Positions 1-13,429 are shown, numbered from the stretch's first letter. The stretch is 64,000 nucleotides of DNA from Salminus brasiliensis (GCF_030463535.1 NC_132881.1:3261526-3325525); one strand, 5' to 3'. Notes: generated by a model from the sequence alone, not told the origin. Translations and numbers: made by a program.

Positions 1-603
1 GTCACTATTTCCTGTTCAGTCTGCTATTCTGGTGGACTTTTAGGATCGAACCACCTCCGCACTGATGGTGACTGGTTTCACAGCCCCCTGACATGCCAGA
101 AATCCAGCACTAGTTCTTTTCCTCACTGATGCTGCAGGAGATTTTCCCTGCTGTGCTCTGACTCATCTTCATCGTGAATGTATTGAACGTCATCAGAAAG
201 CAGTAGCACTTATTGAATTATCTCAATGTGTAATCCACCTCATGCAGAGTCTTCTGTTTTTTTTTGCTGCACCAGGGCCGGTGATCGCAAGAGCCGATTT
301 CGAAACAGTGGGGCAATCTATAGCTGCTCTGTAATGTCGGAAGGCTAGCATCACTGACCTGTGTAGTGGTACTGAAGCGCACTAATGATACACTCCAGTG
401 CCCTTCAGTGGCTACCATTTCCCATTTGCCGAGTGCTAGTTATGGCTTCAGAGTGCTTGCTTTAAAGTTGGAGTTTTAGACTGTTTCTTTTATCTAGCAC
501 TGTAGCTTCAACATCGTTTTTTATTATTATTTGTGCTTAAAAATGGACAAAATTTCTGACAAGGTTATTAAATGTTGTATTATATTTAGCAGTTCATTTG
601 GTG
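1..603. other. No gene seen
   Basis: Only short open frames of random character. No splice pattern, RNA gene or clear repeat was recognised. Confidence 0.5.
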
Positions 604-985
604 CATGGTATGGATTGCCTTGCTTACATTTACATTTACATTTAAGGCGTTTAGCAGACGCTCTTCTCCAGAGCGACTTACAAAAGTGCTTTGCAATTTA
701 CCCAAGAAAAACCTCAGCTAGTTTGAATAGACTAATAATTCAAAGATACCTCCAAGTTTAGACTCTACTAAACCCAAGTCAATAAGGCCCAAGTACTCTC
801 AGAAGAGGAGGGTCTTCAGTCTGGGTTTGAAGACAGCGAGCGTTGGACTCTGCTGTTCGGACACCCAGGGGAAGCTTGTTCCACCACTTTGATGCCAGGA
901 CAGAAAAAAGTCTGGACGCTCGTCTTCTGTGGATTTTGAGGGATGACGGGGATTTGACCATTGCCATCAAGTACAGAGGGCACTT
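604..985 (-). mobile_element. 3' end of an L2-type LINE (truncated, degenerate)
   Basis: Read on the minus strand, codons around 850-970 give the typical end of an L2/CR1-type reverse transcriptase ORF (S-R-L-F-S-V, then W-N-K-L-P-L-G-V-R), followed by a frameshift. After it comes the 3' tail with the GTAAGTCGCTCTGGA...AGCGTCTGC hairpin and an (ATGTAA)n end at 624-645. The 5' part is missing, as expected of target-primed insertion. Confidence 0.7.
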
Positions 986-1904
986 GAGTTATTAGTAGCC
1001 AGTTTAAGAGAGCGCATGGCTTACGTATTTTTAGTTCTGGCCCATAACTCTAAACACAAATTCTGGGTACCTTGAAACTCACTTAAGCCTGGAGCTTTGT
1101 GGGGAAAAAAGCCTTGAACTCAGGAGGTGTATTTATCAGGAAAGGTAACACAGGTTGTCATGCTAAACTGATTGGCATCTAAATACGGCAAGTGCAAATG
1201 ACACAGACAACCTACCCGTTTTATTCAAATTAGCCGTGAGGGAAAATTTCCAGTGAACTATGACAGAGTGATGAACTCTCATACAGAACCATGATGTCCA
1301 GACCATGGGGTAAACCCAACCATGGCTTCAGTGTACTGTTAAACCTTCCTGTCATCTGTCATGTTTACTAAATCCTGAAAAAGGCTCATCATGGCAAACC
1401 GACATTTTCCTCAAGCTTGGAAAATCAGCAGCAGCTATCTCAATACATTCTCAATACATGAAGGAAACCATGACCATTTAACTGGGTTAAAAATATAAGA
1501 TTACACACAATTTTGCATACTTTATATCAATGACACACAGTACAGGTACTGAGACAGCTAATGCAATTTGATACTTGAAATAACATAACACAAAATGAAA
1601 CAACACCACTAGTTTTTTTTTCATAGGGCACTACAGACCTAGGGGCAAGCATGGAGAAAAATATTTAAATGTCACAATCTCTATTAGAGACTACAAGAGC
1701 ACAACTGTTTAAAATGCTGTCCAATGAAAAACATGTATCTTCATGCAGATTCTCTGTACACAAGACTCTTTACAATAGAAATGCTTTGAATTACTTGGAA
1801 TAAACTTTTAATTTACATTAAATTAACTTAGTTAAGGACTTCTTTTCCCTCTCCTGTAAAGTCACTATTTTGGAGATGTTTTTTTTTTTCATGGGACAGC
1901 AATG

Positions 1905-1950
<46 letters not shown>

Positions 1951-3150
1951 CTGTATATATATGGCAGTTTTGGCCACTTAACAATGGCTCTTTTGCATGT
2001 CTAGCCTGTCCAGAAGTTTCTACATTTCTCCGAATCAGAAAGTCTATGCAACAGCACTTCAAAGCTATCTCACCTGAATGATGAATATTTTGACCCTACT
2101 GAGGTAAGCGTTCTCTCACATTTTCAGTGTTCAGTTTTTTTACCTCATCTTTACCAAGAGTGTTAACAGTGTATGCTGCATAGCAATGTGGCCATTTCCA
2201 ATTAGAATGCAGTCAGTTGCATCCTCTAGTACCCCTAGCTGTGAATTTGAAGGGACAAAAGTTAGAAAGCTCCACAGGAGGCCTATAACTCTTCTGGTGT
2301 GGTCCAGTTAATTCCAGAGACCCAGCAAGCTGATGTTATATGGGTCCCCTTTCATTAGAAGAAGAGTTGCAGGTAGAGGGAATTGCTTTTAGAGAAAGAG
2401 AGAGAGATCACCCTGCAGTGTCTGCAGTATCAAGTGTTCTTAGGGCATGCCTCAAGGGATCCCCCACTGTTGTAGTAGCATGATGACTTCAGTAGGGGTT
2501 TGTGTATTTGCAGTTTTGTTTTCACAACTGGCATCAGTAGACAGTTCATGATTGCCACTTTGGGGTGGGGTTTACAGAAACATGCGGTTTTGAGATAGAT
2601 CTGGAGATCTTTGTGGTTTCTGCTTTTTTTGGTAGATGTTTAAGAAAGCAGAAGAGCATAAGAACTTACATTAAAAGATGCAAAGGAGCAATGTGCTGGC
2701 AACCTCGTGTTCCCTTCAATATCTCTATGTGATAATGAACAACAAAGAACTGCATTAATTATGTAAGGGTGCTGATAATTAAGTTGTCTTTTGGAGCATT
2801 GCGGAGAGAGACTGTGGCAGGAAAACCCATCCAAAGAACCGCTGAGAGGAATCAAGACTTGAAAAGGCAACTCAGTGTCCTCTGGGTTACAGCAGATATT
2901 GTAGGATACATGTAGGACAGATTTACAAAGAAGATCACAACACAAGGGAACAAACAGTAAACCAGGGACTATAAAAATGCATCACAGATCTGGCACACAG
3001 TGTTCTTTTTCTCTATTTGTCTGTTTTGTCACATTTTACAAAAATCCAAACACCTATGCAGTAGCCTGAGCTCTACTTTAGCTAACAACATTGAGTAAAC
3101 CCTAGCAAGAATGTTTGAACTTACAAATCACCCCTATGCATTTCATAAAG
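986..3150. other. No gene seen; AT-rich noncoding DNA
   Basis: Contains the compound microsatellite at 1905-1962. The longest frame (2640-2945, minus) has no recognisable domain and no coding character. Confidence 0.5.
1905..1962. repeat. Compound (AT)n(GT)n microsatellite
   Basis: About eleven AT units, twelve GT units, then a short AT run. Confidence 0.95.
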
Positions 3151-3154
3151 AGCA

Positions 3155-3441
3155 AATCTTGGCCATCTACATGTCCTTGAGCACTGGACTGGACTTTCCG
3201 ATCCTCAGGGTTCACCACTTTTCTTTTTAATATATCTTGTATTCCAGAACACCTAAATCAGGTACTCAGATGTGCTGAGATTTGGGATAGAGCAAATATG
3301 GGGAATAATGGAAGTCCTCAAGGACTAGGTTGACAAATGCCAATCTAGCCCTAGAACATGGATCTCAGAATGATGACAAATTTGCTCCCTGGCTGGAAGT
3401 TCTCCTGAATTGACCAGGAGTCAGAAGTGGGCCTTGAGTAA
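3155..3441. repeat. Dispersed repeat, copy 1
   Basis: Pairs with 4856-5143 over about 285 bases in the same orientation. Shared landmarks are CTTGAGCACTGGACTGGAC, TAATATATCTTGTATTCCAG and CTCCTGAATTGACCAGGAG. The class is unknown. The sequence after it (near 3442-3500) repeats the CATTGAGTAAACCCTAGCA segment of 3090-3140. Confidence 0.8.
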
Positions 3442-4254
3442 ACATTGAGTAAACCCTAGCAGGAATGTTTGGACTTACAAATCACCCCTATGCATTTCAA
3501 AATTCAATTTCTGATCACAAGACTATGGTGGCTCAGTACAGCAGGGACACTGACATGGTAATCAAATGGTAGTGTATGTTGTGCAAGCACAGTGGTGTTG
3601 CTAGGGTTGTTACAGAAGTCAATATCACTGCTAGGTTGGAAGTGGGTCCACTCCCCAAAATCTTCAGGCAAGAAACTAGTATTGATCAAATGCTAGAGGA
3701 TGCTGAACCCAAACATACATAAACAGATGGGCTACAGTCTTTGTAGTTGTTGTATACCAGCAAGGTGGAGCTACAACAAAGCCAAAACAATGCACTGCTT
3801 TGAAAAAAAAAAACTAAATTCATGCACTGCCACTCATCTAAGATTCAGATGGGAACTTCGGGAAAGCCGAAGGGAATGCATGAATATTCACAGTAGCCGC
3901 ACTCCGAATTAATATAAGGGTTTAGTGTATTTATTAGCATTTATCCTCCCCAGGAAACTCTGGCCAATATGCTTTACTTTCTTCTTGATTTTCCATTTTT
4001 TGTTCTGCACATGTTCTCAGACATGTTATTCCCATTTGGAACATCTCTCGTATCCAAAATATCCTTTTTGGAAGCATACATATAGGCCTTCTCTCATCAG
4101 AATGTGTGCTCACATCTTTGCTTTGCTCATGGAATTATCCACTGAGAGTTGGAGATGCGCTTTTACAAACAAACAAATATAAATATAAATATAAAAAGGG
4201 CTGATGTCACTCTCTGATAGAATATTTGCCCATTATGGTCAGTTTGTAAGCTCA

Positions 4255-4680
4255 TAACAAGACAGAAGCGAACTGCATTGGTGTCACGTCCAAGCATGCA
4301 TCCACTCCAGAGCCGGACAGTAGATATGCACACAGGCAGAAGCATCTCTTGGGTAATTGCAGTTTCTTGGTGACTAGACAGATCTTGACTGCAATTACAA
4401 CTCAAATTGCCAGTGCTTCTCGGAGGCATGCTCATAAATTTGAACACAAGCAGTGGAATCTCAATTGGGACCCATACTGAGCACAGCATGTTTTACCAAA
4501 TGTTCATGTCGTAATTGTGCCCTGGAGTGGCAAAGCTCCATGTAACTGGTGTAATTGGTTGAACTGGCAGGGACATTTTAAATGGAGAATTAACGCTGGA
4601 AAGTAATTGTAAATTAAAACCAGGTATGAAAGCCTGGTACCCTGATGGGGCATTCTAGCTGTGTACGATTTGCGACTGTG
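4255..4680. other. Candidate conserved noncoding element
   Basis: A complex, repeat-free stretch with several ATTA/TAAT homeodomain-type cores (for example AGTAATTGTAAATTAAAACC near 4601) between repeat-rich DNA. The appearance suggests an enhancer, but conservation cannot be tested here. Confidence 0.2.
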
Positions 4681-4855
4681 GTTCATCTGTTACCACAACA
4701 CAAGATGTGTTAGCCGTTCTTTAGGCCAGTGTTTCTTCATTCAAACTGTAGAGACCTTCTGAGAGAAAATAGACTTTCTAGCTTTTTCCCAGATTCCAGC
4801 ACATATTAACCAAACATTTGGTGCTTGTTTGTTTGATTCAGTTGGGAACTACAAC

Positions 4856-5143
4856 AATTTTGGCCATCTACAAGTGAGTCCTTGAGCGCTGGACTGGACT
4901 TTTCAATCCTAAGGTTTCTCCATTTTCATTTTAATATATCTTGTATTCCAGTACACCTAAATCAGGCTAAGTCTCAGATGTGCTGAGAGTTGGGATAGAG
5001 CAAATATGGAGAATAATAGACGTCCTCAAGGACTAGGTCGACAAATGCCAATCTAGCCATTGTACATAGACTTATAGACTGCTACAGAGCCTGGGAGTCC
5101 AACTTGTTCTCCTGAATTGACCAGGAGCCAGAATTGGGCCTTA
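4856..5143. repeat. Dispersed repeat, copy 2
   Basis: Second copy of the 3155-3441 repeat, diverged by scattered substitutions and small gaps. Confidence 0.8.
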
Positions 5144-5340
5144 TGGTAAACTCTCTCATAGAGAAAGAAAAATGTCCTATAAGGTTGGTGGACCCCAAAG
5201 AGTGGCCAGTGAGTGGAGGTTAAGTTAGTTTTTTCTATTTATATTAGATGTCTAGCCATTACATAGTCCTAAATATGGTTTTTGCTTATTTCCTCATTTG
5301 CCAATTGACTCTACACAGAGTCTCCAAAAACACACATATT

Positions 5341-5735
5341 GCAGTGGTTTGCAAATGTTTGGACCCCACCGGTCAAGACGTTTGTTAGTGTTAATAGTTA
5401 AGTAAGTAGAACATGACCTTATCTTCAAAAGGCCTGAAGTTAAAGATCTTTACACCTTTTTTAGGTCTAAAAAAGTCCCTTTTTGAAGGGAAAAGAAGTT
5501 CAGGGAGATGAAGCAGATGATATGACGTTAATGGAATAATTTTCTGATGGAGTAATCAGAAAAACAAAACCTTTTGCTAGTCCTCACCACAAAATTCAGC
5601 ATCAGAGGAACATTTAAACAAGCTTGTATTTTGAGAAAAAATGGTGCAACATTTGCAAAAAGGGTTTCATGCTTTGGGCTTATGTTGCTACTCACAGTAA
5701 CCAACATTATGACCAAGGGGTCCAAACTATATGTT
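5341..5735. mobile_element. Non-autonomous DNA transposon (MITE-like)
   Basis: Opens with GCAAATGTTTGGACCCCACC and closes with GGGGTCCAAACTATAT, an imperfect inverted pair of the kind found at the ends of common fish MITEs. No transposase is inside. Boundaries are approximate. Confidence 0.5.
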
Positions 5736-5739
5736 TTGT

Positions 5740-7970
5740 GTTTGACAAATATTTCAACAGGTATCTATTAACAGCTTAATATCTGACTCCCACAAGTTCA
5801 GAATGCTTAATGCTTGGGTCAGGGGTTCAGTGCTAGATTTAGTAGTAAAACCCATGTCTTCTTCTTGGTGTTTTGTGAGAAAGAATAGAGGACGAAAAAT
5901 AAAGCATCTGAATGTTGGCCTACTTGTAGCAAAGTGAGAAGTCTGAGAGGCAGTAATTCAAGGACAATATCACTCACTCTCTTTTTTATCTTCCTCTAAA
6001 TCAGAGGACATTTTGGACACAGACCAGAATTTCCGACCAAGAGGTTTAGTTTTACTAGATTGTAGAACATCCTGTTCTTCAGTACAGGCTCTCCATTCCC
6101 TGGCCACTTTACAACTTTACAGGCATATGATTACAGCCTGTATCCCATCTATTGCTGCACATTGTGGTCAGTTTCTGGCCACAGTTGAGCATATATTACA
6201 TGGGGTGTTAAATGATGGCAGCATAGTGGCATTGCTGAGGTTACTGACCACTGATAAAGGACTAGAGCAAAAAAAAGGCCAGTGAACATGATCTGTAAAC
6301 ACTGCAATTGAATAGACAGGCCATGCAGTTAATACTGAAGATGTAGTTCAGATCAGAGACACAATACCTCACCTGGCATACTGTTGGACACTTGCGCTTG
6401 TCCAGCTCAACACAGAATTTGATGTTTATTGACAATATCAAACAAATTGCTGCATCTGCATTAGGGTTTCCTTAAGCATCACATTCAAAACCTTCTTGCA
6501 GACTTCCTGACAAGCCTGGAGATCTAAAAACACCTCCAAGGGTAACAAGAAACTGTTGGAACTCAGAGTGCAGAGTCAGATAAGGTAGGCGTCATCTTCT
6601 CATCACACCCACCAGGACAATGTGAGACCTGTCAAGGAAGGTCAGGCTTCTCTGCATCTCGCACTCAGAGTCTGAGCGGTGGAGGTAGAAGCTTGAAGCA
6701 AATCAGAGTTTCAGCTTGTGTCTGTGTGGCTGTGTATAAATGTGTTAGACAATAAAACCTGACCACCATACCAGAACTCAATTTCAGAAAACTAGATTAC
6801 AGTGCTTAACCACTTCAGCGCTGCATAAGACACTTGAGATTGGATTGCTTCTTCTTCTGCATTGTTCTAATTGGAAATAATGCTGTCCCTTAAAAGGACA
6901 AGATAGGTTTGGTTCTGTTCAGCACTGACCACTGGAGGCCACTGTTTCATTGCTTTGCCCACCCAGGGTAAATTATCATGCATGCTCACTATTCAGACAT
7001 GCAATATTAAGGTTTGTCCCTGAAACCATAAACTACTCACCTCATCTCTCATCTTCTTCTTCTTGGATGTCCCATTGGTCCTTTTTTCCTGACCTGTGGT
7101 GATAGATGAATCTTCAGAGATGGCCTAATAGATAGTTAGAATAAAGTAGAATATGGATCTTTTAACTCTAAGGGTCAGGAAGTAAGCCTTGTCCTGGCCT
7201 ACATTTTCCTTCCATTTCAATGCCTATTCAGAATGCCTGAAGTCCAGGGGAAGCCTTAATCTGGGTCCAGTAAACTGACCAAGTTTAATATTGCCCAAAC
7301 CACTGTGATGAGTCAATCGCATTGTCCATCGCCTGAGGACTATGTATGTGTGTTATCTGTGTCGTATCTCCTCGTGGGGTTTGGCAGAGCATCATCACAA
7401 CTACCAAGTGTGATCCTATGAGATCCATTATATGACAAAACATCACATTGTTGATTTATGGCATCACATTCTCAAACATCCTTATTTGCGATTTTATATT
7501 TGGTCACAGTTTTCCAGGTAAAAGCCAGTGGAAATGCTTTTGTAGCTTTCCTGCAGTGGTGAGGCCACTGCTGTCTTCATGCAGTGACTGAACATTGGCT
7601 AATGAAGGCTGGGCTGAGCCTTAACTGTGTTTCAAGCCCTTGGGATGTCTGCTGTTTGAGGCATTTAGTCGTCACACTGAGTTACAACAAATTTCTTCTG
7701 GAATATGAATAATTCTGTCATTACAGAAAACATAAGTCATTTGCTTCGTTCTATAGAAACCAAATGATCAGAATTGTTTACAGTGGTGGTAAATCAAACC
7801 TAAACAGTTTAATGCAACATAATTAATTGTCAACATTACACATTAATACTCAGAAGACACAAGTAGGTACATTAGTTACAGGTCTATTTGTGTTGCAGAC
7901 TTAGCAATACTTGGTTTCCATCACCACTGTAAAGCAATATGAATCTGCAATGGTTACAGAGTTGAGACAG
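5740..7970. other. No gene seen
   Basis: Short frames only (the longest, at 6013-6285, has no domain). No element was recognised with confidence. Confidence 0.45.
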
Positions 7971-7975
7971 AGTTG

Positions 7976-8430
7976 AGACTGTTCAACTGATCAGGTGGGC
8001 AAAATAATCATATACTCCTAATATAATATAATAATATAATCATAGCAGTGATGGTCAGAGCACTGAGAGTAATGGTGGGGAATGGTGGTAATATATCAGT
8101 AGTGGCAGATAGTTAAGAGTCCATGTAGCTTTTAACATTAGGCAGGTATCAGTGGCAGAAGAGTGGGCAGCTGGTCTGGCGCAGGTGACAGGGCAGCCTG
8201 GTGGTCAGTCCAGCGGGTGGCAGCTGATTTGACGCATGCACAGGTGCAGGGGACTCCAGTGGTTTACTGCATTTTCTGTTTTTATTGTATTTTAATTTTT
8301 TATCTACTTATTTAATTATTTCAGCTGCCGGCAAGACCGATTTTAAGACAATGAGGAGGGATTTCAGATATTAAAGCCAGCACTGGAGCCTCAAGCTATG
8401 ACAATAAAGAGCTTAGAGTTGCAAGAGAAG
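7976..8430 (+). repeat. Three-copy local repeat, copy 1 (partial)
   Basis: Shares GACTGTTCAACTGATCAGG and the segment ending AGAGTTGCAAGAGAAGG with copy 2. It lacks the left part that is present in copies 2 and 3. Confidence 0.85.
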
Positions 8431-8589
8431 GTTGCATTTTTTTGGTAACCAAAAAAATGGCCACAAGCTGAGGTCAGATAACAAACCAGAGTCAAGACAC
8501 AGACCCACAAAGTATAAAAAACATGCTTAGAACTTGGAAGCACATATTTTTAAGGTAGTGCAAACAGGCCCTTGAGTTTTGGCACTGCC

Positions 8590-8965
8590 AGAAGGAGGAG
8601 TCTCTGCTGATGCATAAATGCATAAATGCACAATACACAGAGATTACAAGAGGTTAAGTGCACAATTAGCATTCTTTTACATGCCTGTCCAAGAAATTAC
8701 GAGGATGTCGTTTGTGCCAAAACAAGCTGGAACTGGATCCGACGCCTCCCAGATTGGATCTGGCATGCGTTTGTGTGTGAAAGCCCATCAGTTGCAGCAA
8801 AAATGATAAAACCACACTAATGCAATGCTTATCACTGCTGAATATGCCTAATGCTGCAATGATTATTCAGCCTGATCACGCTTCAAAAGAGCTTAGTAAC
8901 GGCAAAGGAAACCAACTGACTCATGACATCTCCTATCAACTGCTCATGATTTAGCAGGGGTGCAC
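8590..8965. other. Candidate conserved noncoding element
   Basis: A repeat-free, complex stretch with AT-rich cores (CTAATGCAATGCTTATCAC, GCAATGATTATTCAGCC). Short frames on both phases have no domain. Enhancer-like in appearance only. Confidence 0.2.
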
Positions 8966-9330
8966 TAAAATGAGCTGCCTGTAGAGTTCCTCATAAGAGT
9001 TCATGAAACAGGTGCTTTCTAAAAACTGCACTTACAAATGACTCCACGAGTAATGGACCTTTCTAAAACAATAGGGCCGTCTCTAACCAGGGCCACAAAC
9101 CATTTATAGTGAGATTACCTTGGGGGGCTAGATGGTTCTTTAGTTTGGCATGTTCATATATACCCAGAAAATGACTTTGTGGTCTCAGACATCTTAAAAT
9201 AAGGCAGAAAATGTCAGAATTATGGCACGTTGAAAAACTACCAAGGTCCTGAAACAGCAAAGCACCCAACAATATATCACACTACTACTATTGCCAGGTT
9301 TAACAGATGCTGTTATATATTCTTTATCGT

Positions 9331-10004
9331 GGACTACAGTGTATCAGATCAAATCATCAAACCAAATTTATTTGTTTGGCGTTTTTTTACAACTAGCATC
9401 ATAAAGCAGCTTTATAGGAATCAGTAATCAGTAGGACTAGAGATTAACAAATCATAAAATCCTAAAACTCCCAGTGAGCAAGCCAAAGGCAACAGTAGCA
9501 AGGAAAAACTCCCTTTAGAGCCGGAGGAGACCTTTGGACGAACCCGTCCTCCTCTGGTCAGAACTTTTGAAAAATTATTGATAAAAGTCACCATATCGCC
9601 GCATAAGACTGTTCAACTGATCAGGTGGGCAAAATAATCACATACTCCTAAAATAATATAACTAATATAATCATAGCAGTGATGGTTAGAGCAAGGAGAA
9701 TAATGATGGGGAATGGTGGTAATATTAGTAGTGGCAGTTAAGAGTCCATGTAGCTTTTAACATTAGGCGTTAGGCAGGTAGCAGTGGCAAAACAGTGGGC
9801 AGCTGGTCTGACACGGGTGCAGGGGACTCCAGTGGTTTACTGCATTTCCTGTTTTTATTGTATTTTTATTTTTAACCTAATTATTTAATTATTTCAGCTG
9901 CCGGCAAGACCGATTTTGAGACAATGAGGAGGGATTTCAGATACCAGAGCCAGCACTGGAGCCTCAAGCTATGACAATAAAGAGCTTAGAGTTGCAAGAG
10001 AAGG
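9331..10004 (+). repeat. Three-copy local repeat, copy 2 (longest)
   Basis: Contains the motif GCCAAAGGCAACAGTAGCAA followed by GGAAAAACTCCCTTTAGAG, typical of an abundant fish dispersed repeat, then the part shared with copy 1. No coding capacity. Confidence 0.85.
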
Positions 10005-10725
10005 AAGATGGAAAGGTTTTATTTCAATAGATTTAACTCTATTCCTAAATATATAAACTCATTAAATATATAAATAATACAGAGGGGTGATTCAATTACT
10101 GCTACTAATTAAGTTCAATTCAATTAAATTCAAATCTATTTATATAGCACTTTTGGAAAAAAGGAAATTCTGTCTATTTAATTTAACTTTTTTTTATTAG
10201 GGAACCATTTCCTAATACCGTCCGACTGGCTTTGCTGTGCTTAGATATTTGCTGTAATAAATAGAGATGCTCTCATTAGGGAATATCCTGATTTGGGTAT
10301 GCATTATGCCTCATAAGGTCATTGTAGCTTCCCTTGCAAATAACAAGGAAACGACAGTAGCAAATGTTATTTTTTCCCCCAGTTGAAATAGTGAATGTAT
10401 TGTGTCATCCCTGTGTTTACAGCGGCTGGAAGCCAGGACAAAATGCTCAATCAAGATGAAATTGAATTCTGGAGGGGCTATATGAGCAATCTGATCTGAA
10501 GAGGACAACATCTCTGAAGTAGTGCCTGGGTGGATCGGGTGGCCTCAGTTCTTTCGTAGCCAGGAGCTCGCCAACTTGTGTGCCAAACTTCAAGGCTCCT
10601 AGACAATCCGAAGTACATGGCGACACATCACAGACGTTTGCGCGCTGGACCATTTTCTAAAAGGCTGCCGCCAAGCGTATATGACCCAGAGGTGGAAAAA
10701 ATAAATAAATATTTATCATGATGTA

Positions 10726-10729
<4 letters not shown>

Positions 10730-10758
<29 letters not shown>
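10730..10758. repeat. (CT)n microsatellite
   Basis: About fourteen CT units. Confidence 0.95.
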
Positions 10759-10760
<2 letters not shown>

Positions 10761-10951
10761 ATATAGCAAATGTATATACACACATTATGTTTTATTTTAT
10801 TATTTATTTATTATGAATAAGTTTGACTATCCTGCGCTATGATGGTCCAGGATAACCGACAGCTCTACTAACCAGTGATTCTTTCTTGCTGGGTTCAACA
10901 AGTGCTGTAGCAAGACACTGCTATTCATATGGTAATTATTAAGACATTTAT

Positions 10952-11150
10952 CATTGTAATAATCATAATGTACCATGTAAATAAAGGTTGTACTTTTAAT
11001 TTTATTATTCTGATTATTTAGGGCACCTGTGCTGTGCTATGATGGTCCAGGATGACCGATAGTTCTACTAACCTGCAGGGTTAATCCAATGCTGTAGCAA
11101 TTATTCACACATCTACTACCCGAATCCCCCACTGTAGGGTAATTTCCGAC
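10952..11150 (+). repeat. 200-base direct repeat, left copy
   Basis: Matches 11535-11740, including GTGCTATGATGGTCCAGGAT and CCGAATCCCCCACTGTAGGG. A shorter relative lies at about 10835-10880. Confidence 0.85.
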
Positions 11151-11157
11151 TATTTTT

Positions 11158-11530
11158 GGACTACTGTGTATCAGATCAAATCATCAAACCAAATTTTCTT
11201 GTTTAGCGTTTTTTACAACTAGGATCATAAAGCAGCTTTACAGGAATCAGTAATCAGTAGGACTAGAGATCCTAAAACCCCCAGTGAGCAAGCCAAAGGC
11301 AACAGTAGCAAGGAAAAACTCCCTTTAGAGCTGGTCAGAACTTTTGAAAAATTATTGATAAAAGTCACCATATCGCCGCATAAGACTGTTCAACTGATCA
11401 GGTGGGCAAAATAATCATATACTCCTAATATAATATAACTAATATAATCATAGCAGTGATGGTCAAAGCAAGGAGAATAATGATGGGATATGGTGGTAAT
11501 ATTAGTAGTGGCAGTTAAGAGTCCATGTAA
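11158..11530 (+). repeat. Three-copy local repeat, copy 3 (right end missing)
   Basis: Matches the left two thirds of copy 2, with a roughly 30-base gap after CTCCCTTTAGAGC. It is embedded between two copies of a different 200-base repeat. Confidence 0.85.
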
Positions 11531-11534
11531 GAGT

Positions 11535-11740
11535 CATTGTAATAATCATAATGTACTGTGTACCTTGTAAATAAAGGTTGTACTTTTAATTTTATTATTA
11601 TGATTATTAAGGGCACCTGTGCTGTGCTATAATGGTCCAGGATGACTGATAGTTCTACTAACCTGCGGAGTTAATCCAATGCTGTAGCAATTATTCACAC
11701 ATCTACTACCCGAATCCCCCACTGTAGGGTAATTTCCGAC
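11535..11740 (+). repeat. 200-base direct repeat, right copy
   Basis: Right partner of 10952-11150. The pair flanks copy 3 of the other repeat, so the block may have been duplicated together with its insertion. Confidence 0.85.
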
Positions 11741-11899
11741 TGTTTACGGCCCAAAAGTATGCAAAGTTGAAGAGTGTTCACAGGGCTTAAAATGTAATGT
11801 CTATGCAAGAGCCCACTGGGCATTATTCCAAAAGCTTGGGGGAATCATCAAGGTAATGAGATGAACCTTTGTGTTTCTCTTGGTTGGCAGTGGCTTCTC

Positions 11900-12300
11900 T
11901 TTGCAAGTCTTCTACTGATACCATTTTGCCCCGTCTCTTTCTAATAGTGGATTCATAAATCCTGGCCTTGTTTGACGTAAATGAGGCCTACAGCTGCCCC
12001 AGTGAAGCCACAGTCTTCACTTGCTGTGCACGCACAACTGCCATGATGCTGATAAACGGAGCAGAGCGCTCACCACTTCTGCTGCCACTTTCCGAGGAAT
12101 TGGCTTTGACTGTGTTTCCGAATGCACCGGAGTCTAATTAGGCAAGCTTTGTGTGCTTTTTTGCCTGCTAATGTGTGAATGAGAACCAAGCCCCTGCTGT
12201 CTTCTTCACTGAGGCAAACACATCATTTTCATGCATGTGAATAAATTCCCTCTCCACAATCACGCTCTAATGTTCCTTTGAGAGCTTCTACTCTTGCTCT
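11900..12300. other. Candidate conserved noncoding element
   Basis: High-complexity sequence of balanced base composition without repeats, unlike its AT-rich surroundings. No open frame with a domain. Confidence 0.2.
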
Positions 12301-13075
12301 TTGCTAATCTTTTTAAGCAGTCCTCTCAGTTCCATCCTGCTCTTATGTGTTCTTTTGTTTGTCATGTGTTTTCTTCAATGTAAGGCCTCTTGCCCCACAG
12401 AAGAAAATCTTAGCATGCCATGTAGCGAGTCAAGAGGTCTCACCACATGCTTCAGGAATGCATCTAATTTAAAAGAAACACTTCACACCTTCTAAAAGCC
12501 TGAATGTGGACTGGGGCTGCACCTTAGCAAAATGCTCAGAAAATGCTGCACAAAAAAACAAGCTAAAAGGTGTTTATTTTATTTACATTTAGCAATCTGG
12601 GTGGTCCATGGAAATATAGATTGGACCCATCAGTGGTGACGAACTTAACCCAGGATTTCTGACTGGCATAAGGGCTGAATAACAAGACTAATGATTGGCC
12701 TAGAGGTCTTGATATGTCCTTTATGTTCCAACTGAGGCAAAACATGATGGGTATTCCTTCTTTGTGTCCAAAGATTCCAGGTAGGCTTTGGACCCACTGC
12801 GACCCTGACCAAGAAGAAGCAGATCAGAAGATCAGAGACTGTAAGACAGCATTTCTCAAGCTTCCCTGACTGAATACATTTGGTGAAAGGTGGTAATTGA
12901 TTCATGGACAGTTTACCGTTACACCAGATTTACAGAACAGAGGCCGGTTTAAACTCAAGAGACACCACAAATGAGATCACACTCTGATCTCTGTAGCTTT
13001 CTGCAACATCTCTGAAGCTCATCAGAGCTCAAAACAGAAACAATGACCATCAGGCATTTCAGCCAGCAGTGAGGT
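12301..13075. other. No gene seen
   Basis: Short frames on both strands overlap one another and show no recognisable domain or splice pattern. Confidence 0.45.
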
Positions 13076-13079
13076 ACAT

Positions 13080-13425
13080 CTTGACTGTTTTCCAGAAATC
13101 TTGATGGCAGGGTTGCAGCGCAGACTTACTGCAGGCAGCTCTAAGGCTATTGGCCACCATTGCTCCAGCTGCTCTGTATAAGAGACCATTAATCACTCTG
13201 CTTTCGCTTCTTTTGTTGGAGGCTTCCAGCGGCGCTTGCCCCACGGCACAAGTGCTTCTTCCTTTGCGGCTGTGGAATAGGAACGGACAGCATCATATGT
13301 GATATCTGAAGAGCGCTTAATGAAGAAGACATGGTGACAACTGTTAATTGAGCTTCTTAAGTTGGATTTGTCTGGATTTTCTTCTTGATTTTCAACTCTT
13401 GAACGTTGGTACTTCGTCATATGAT
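13080..13425. other. Candidate conserved noncoding element
   Basis: Complex, GC-balanced segment with TTAATCACTCTGC and CTGTTAATTGAGC motifs. No coding frame over 75 codons. Confidence 0.2.
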
Positions 13426-13429
13426 TACC

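Noticed and set aside
10952-11740. CRISPR-like or satellite array
   Set aside because: Only two to three long copies with a different repeat between them, in a vertebrate genome; ordinary local duplication explains it.
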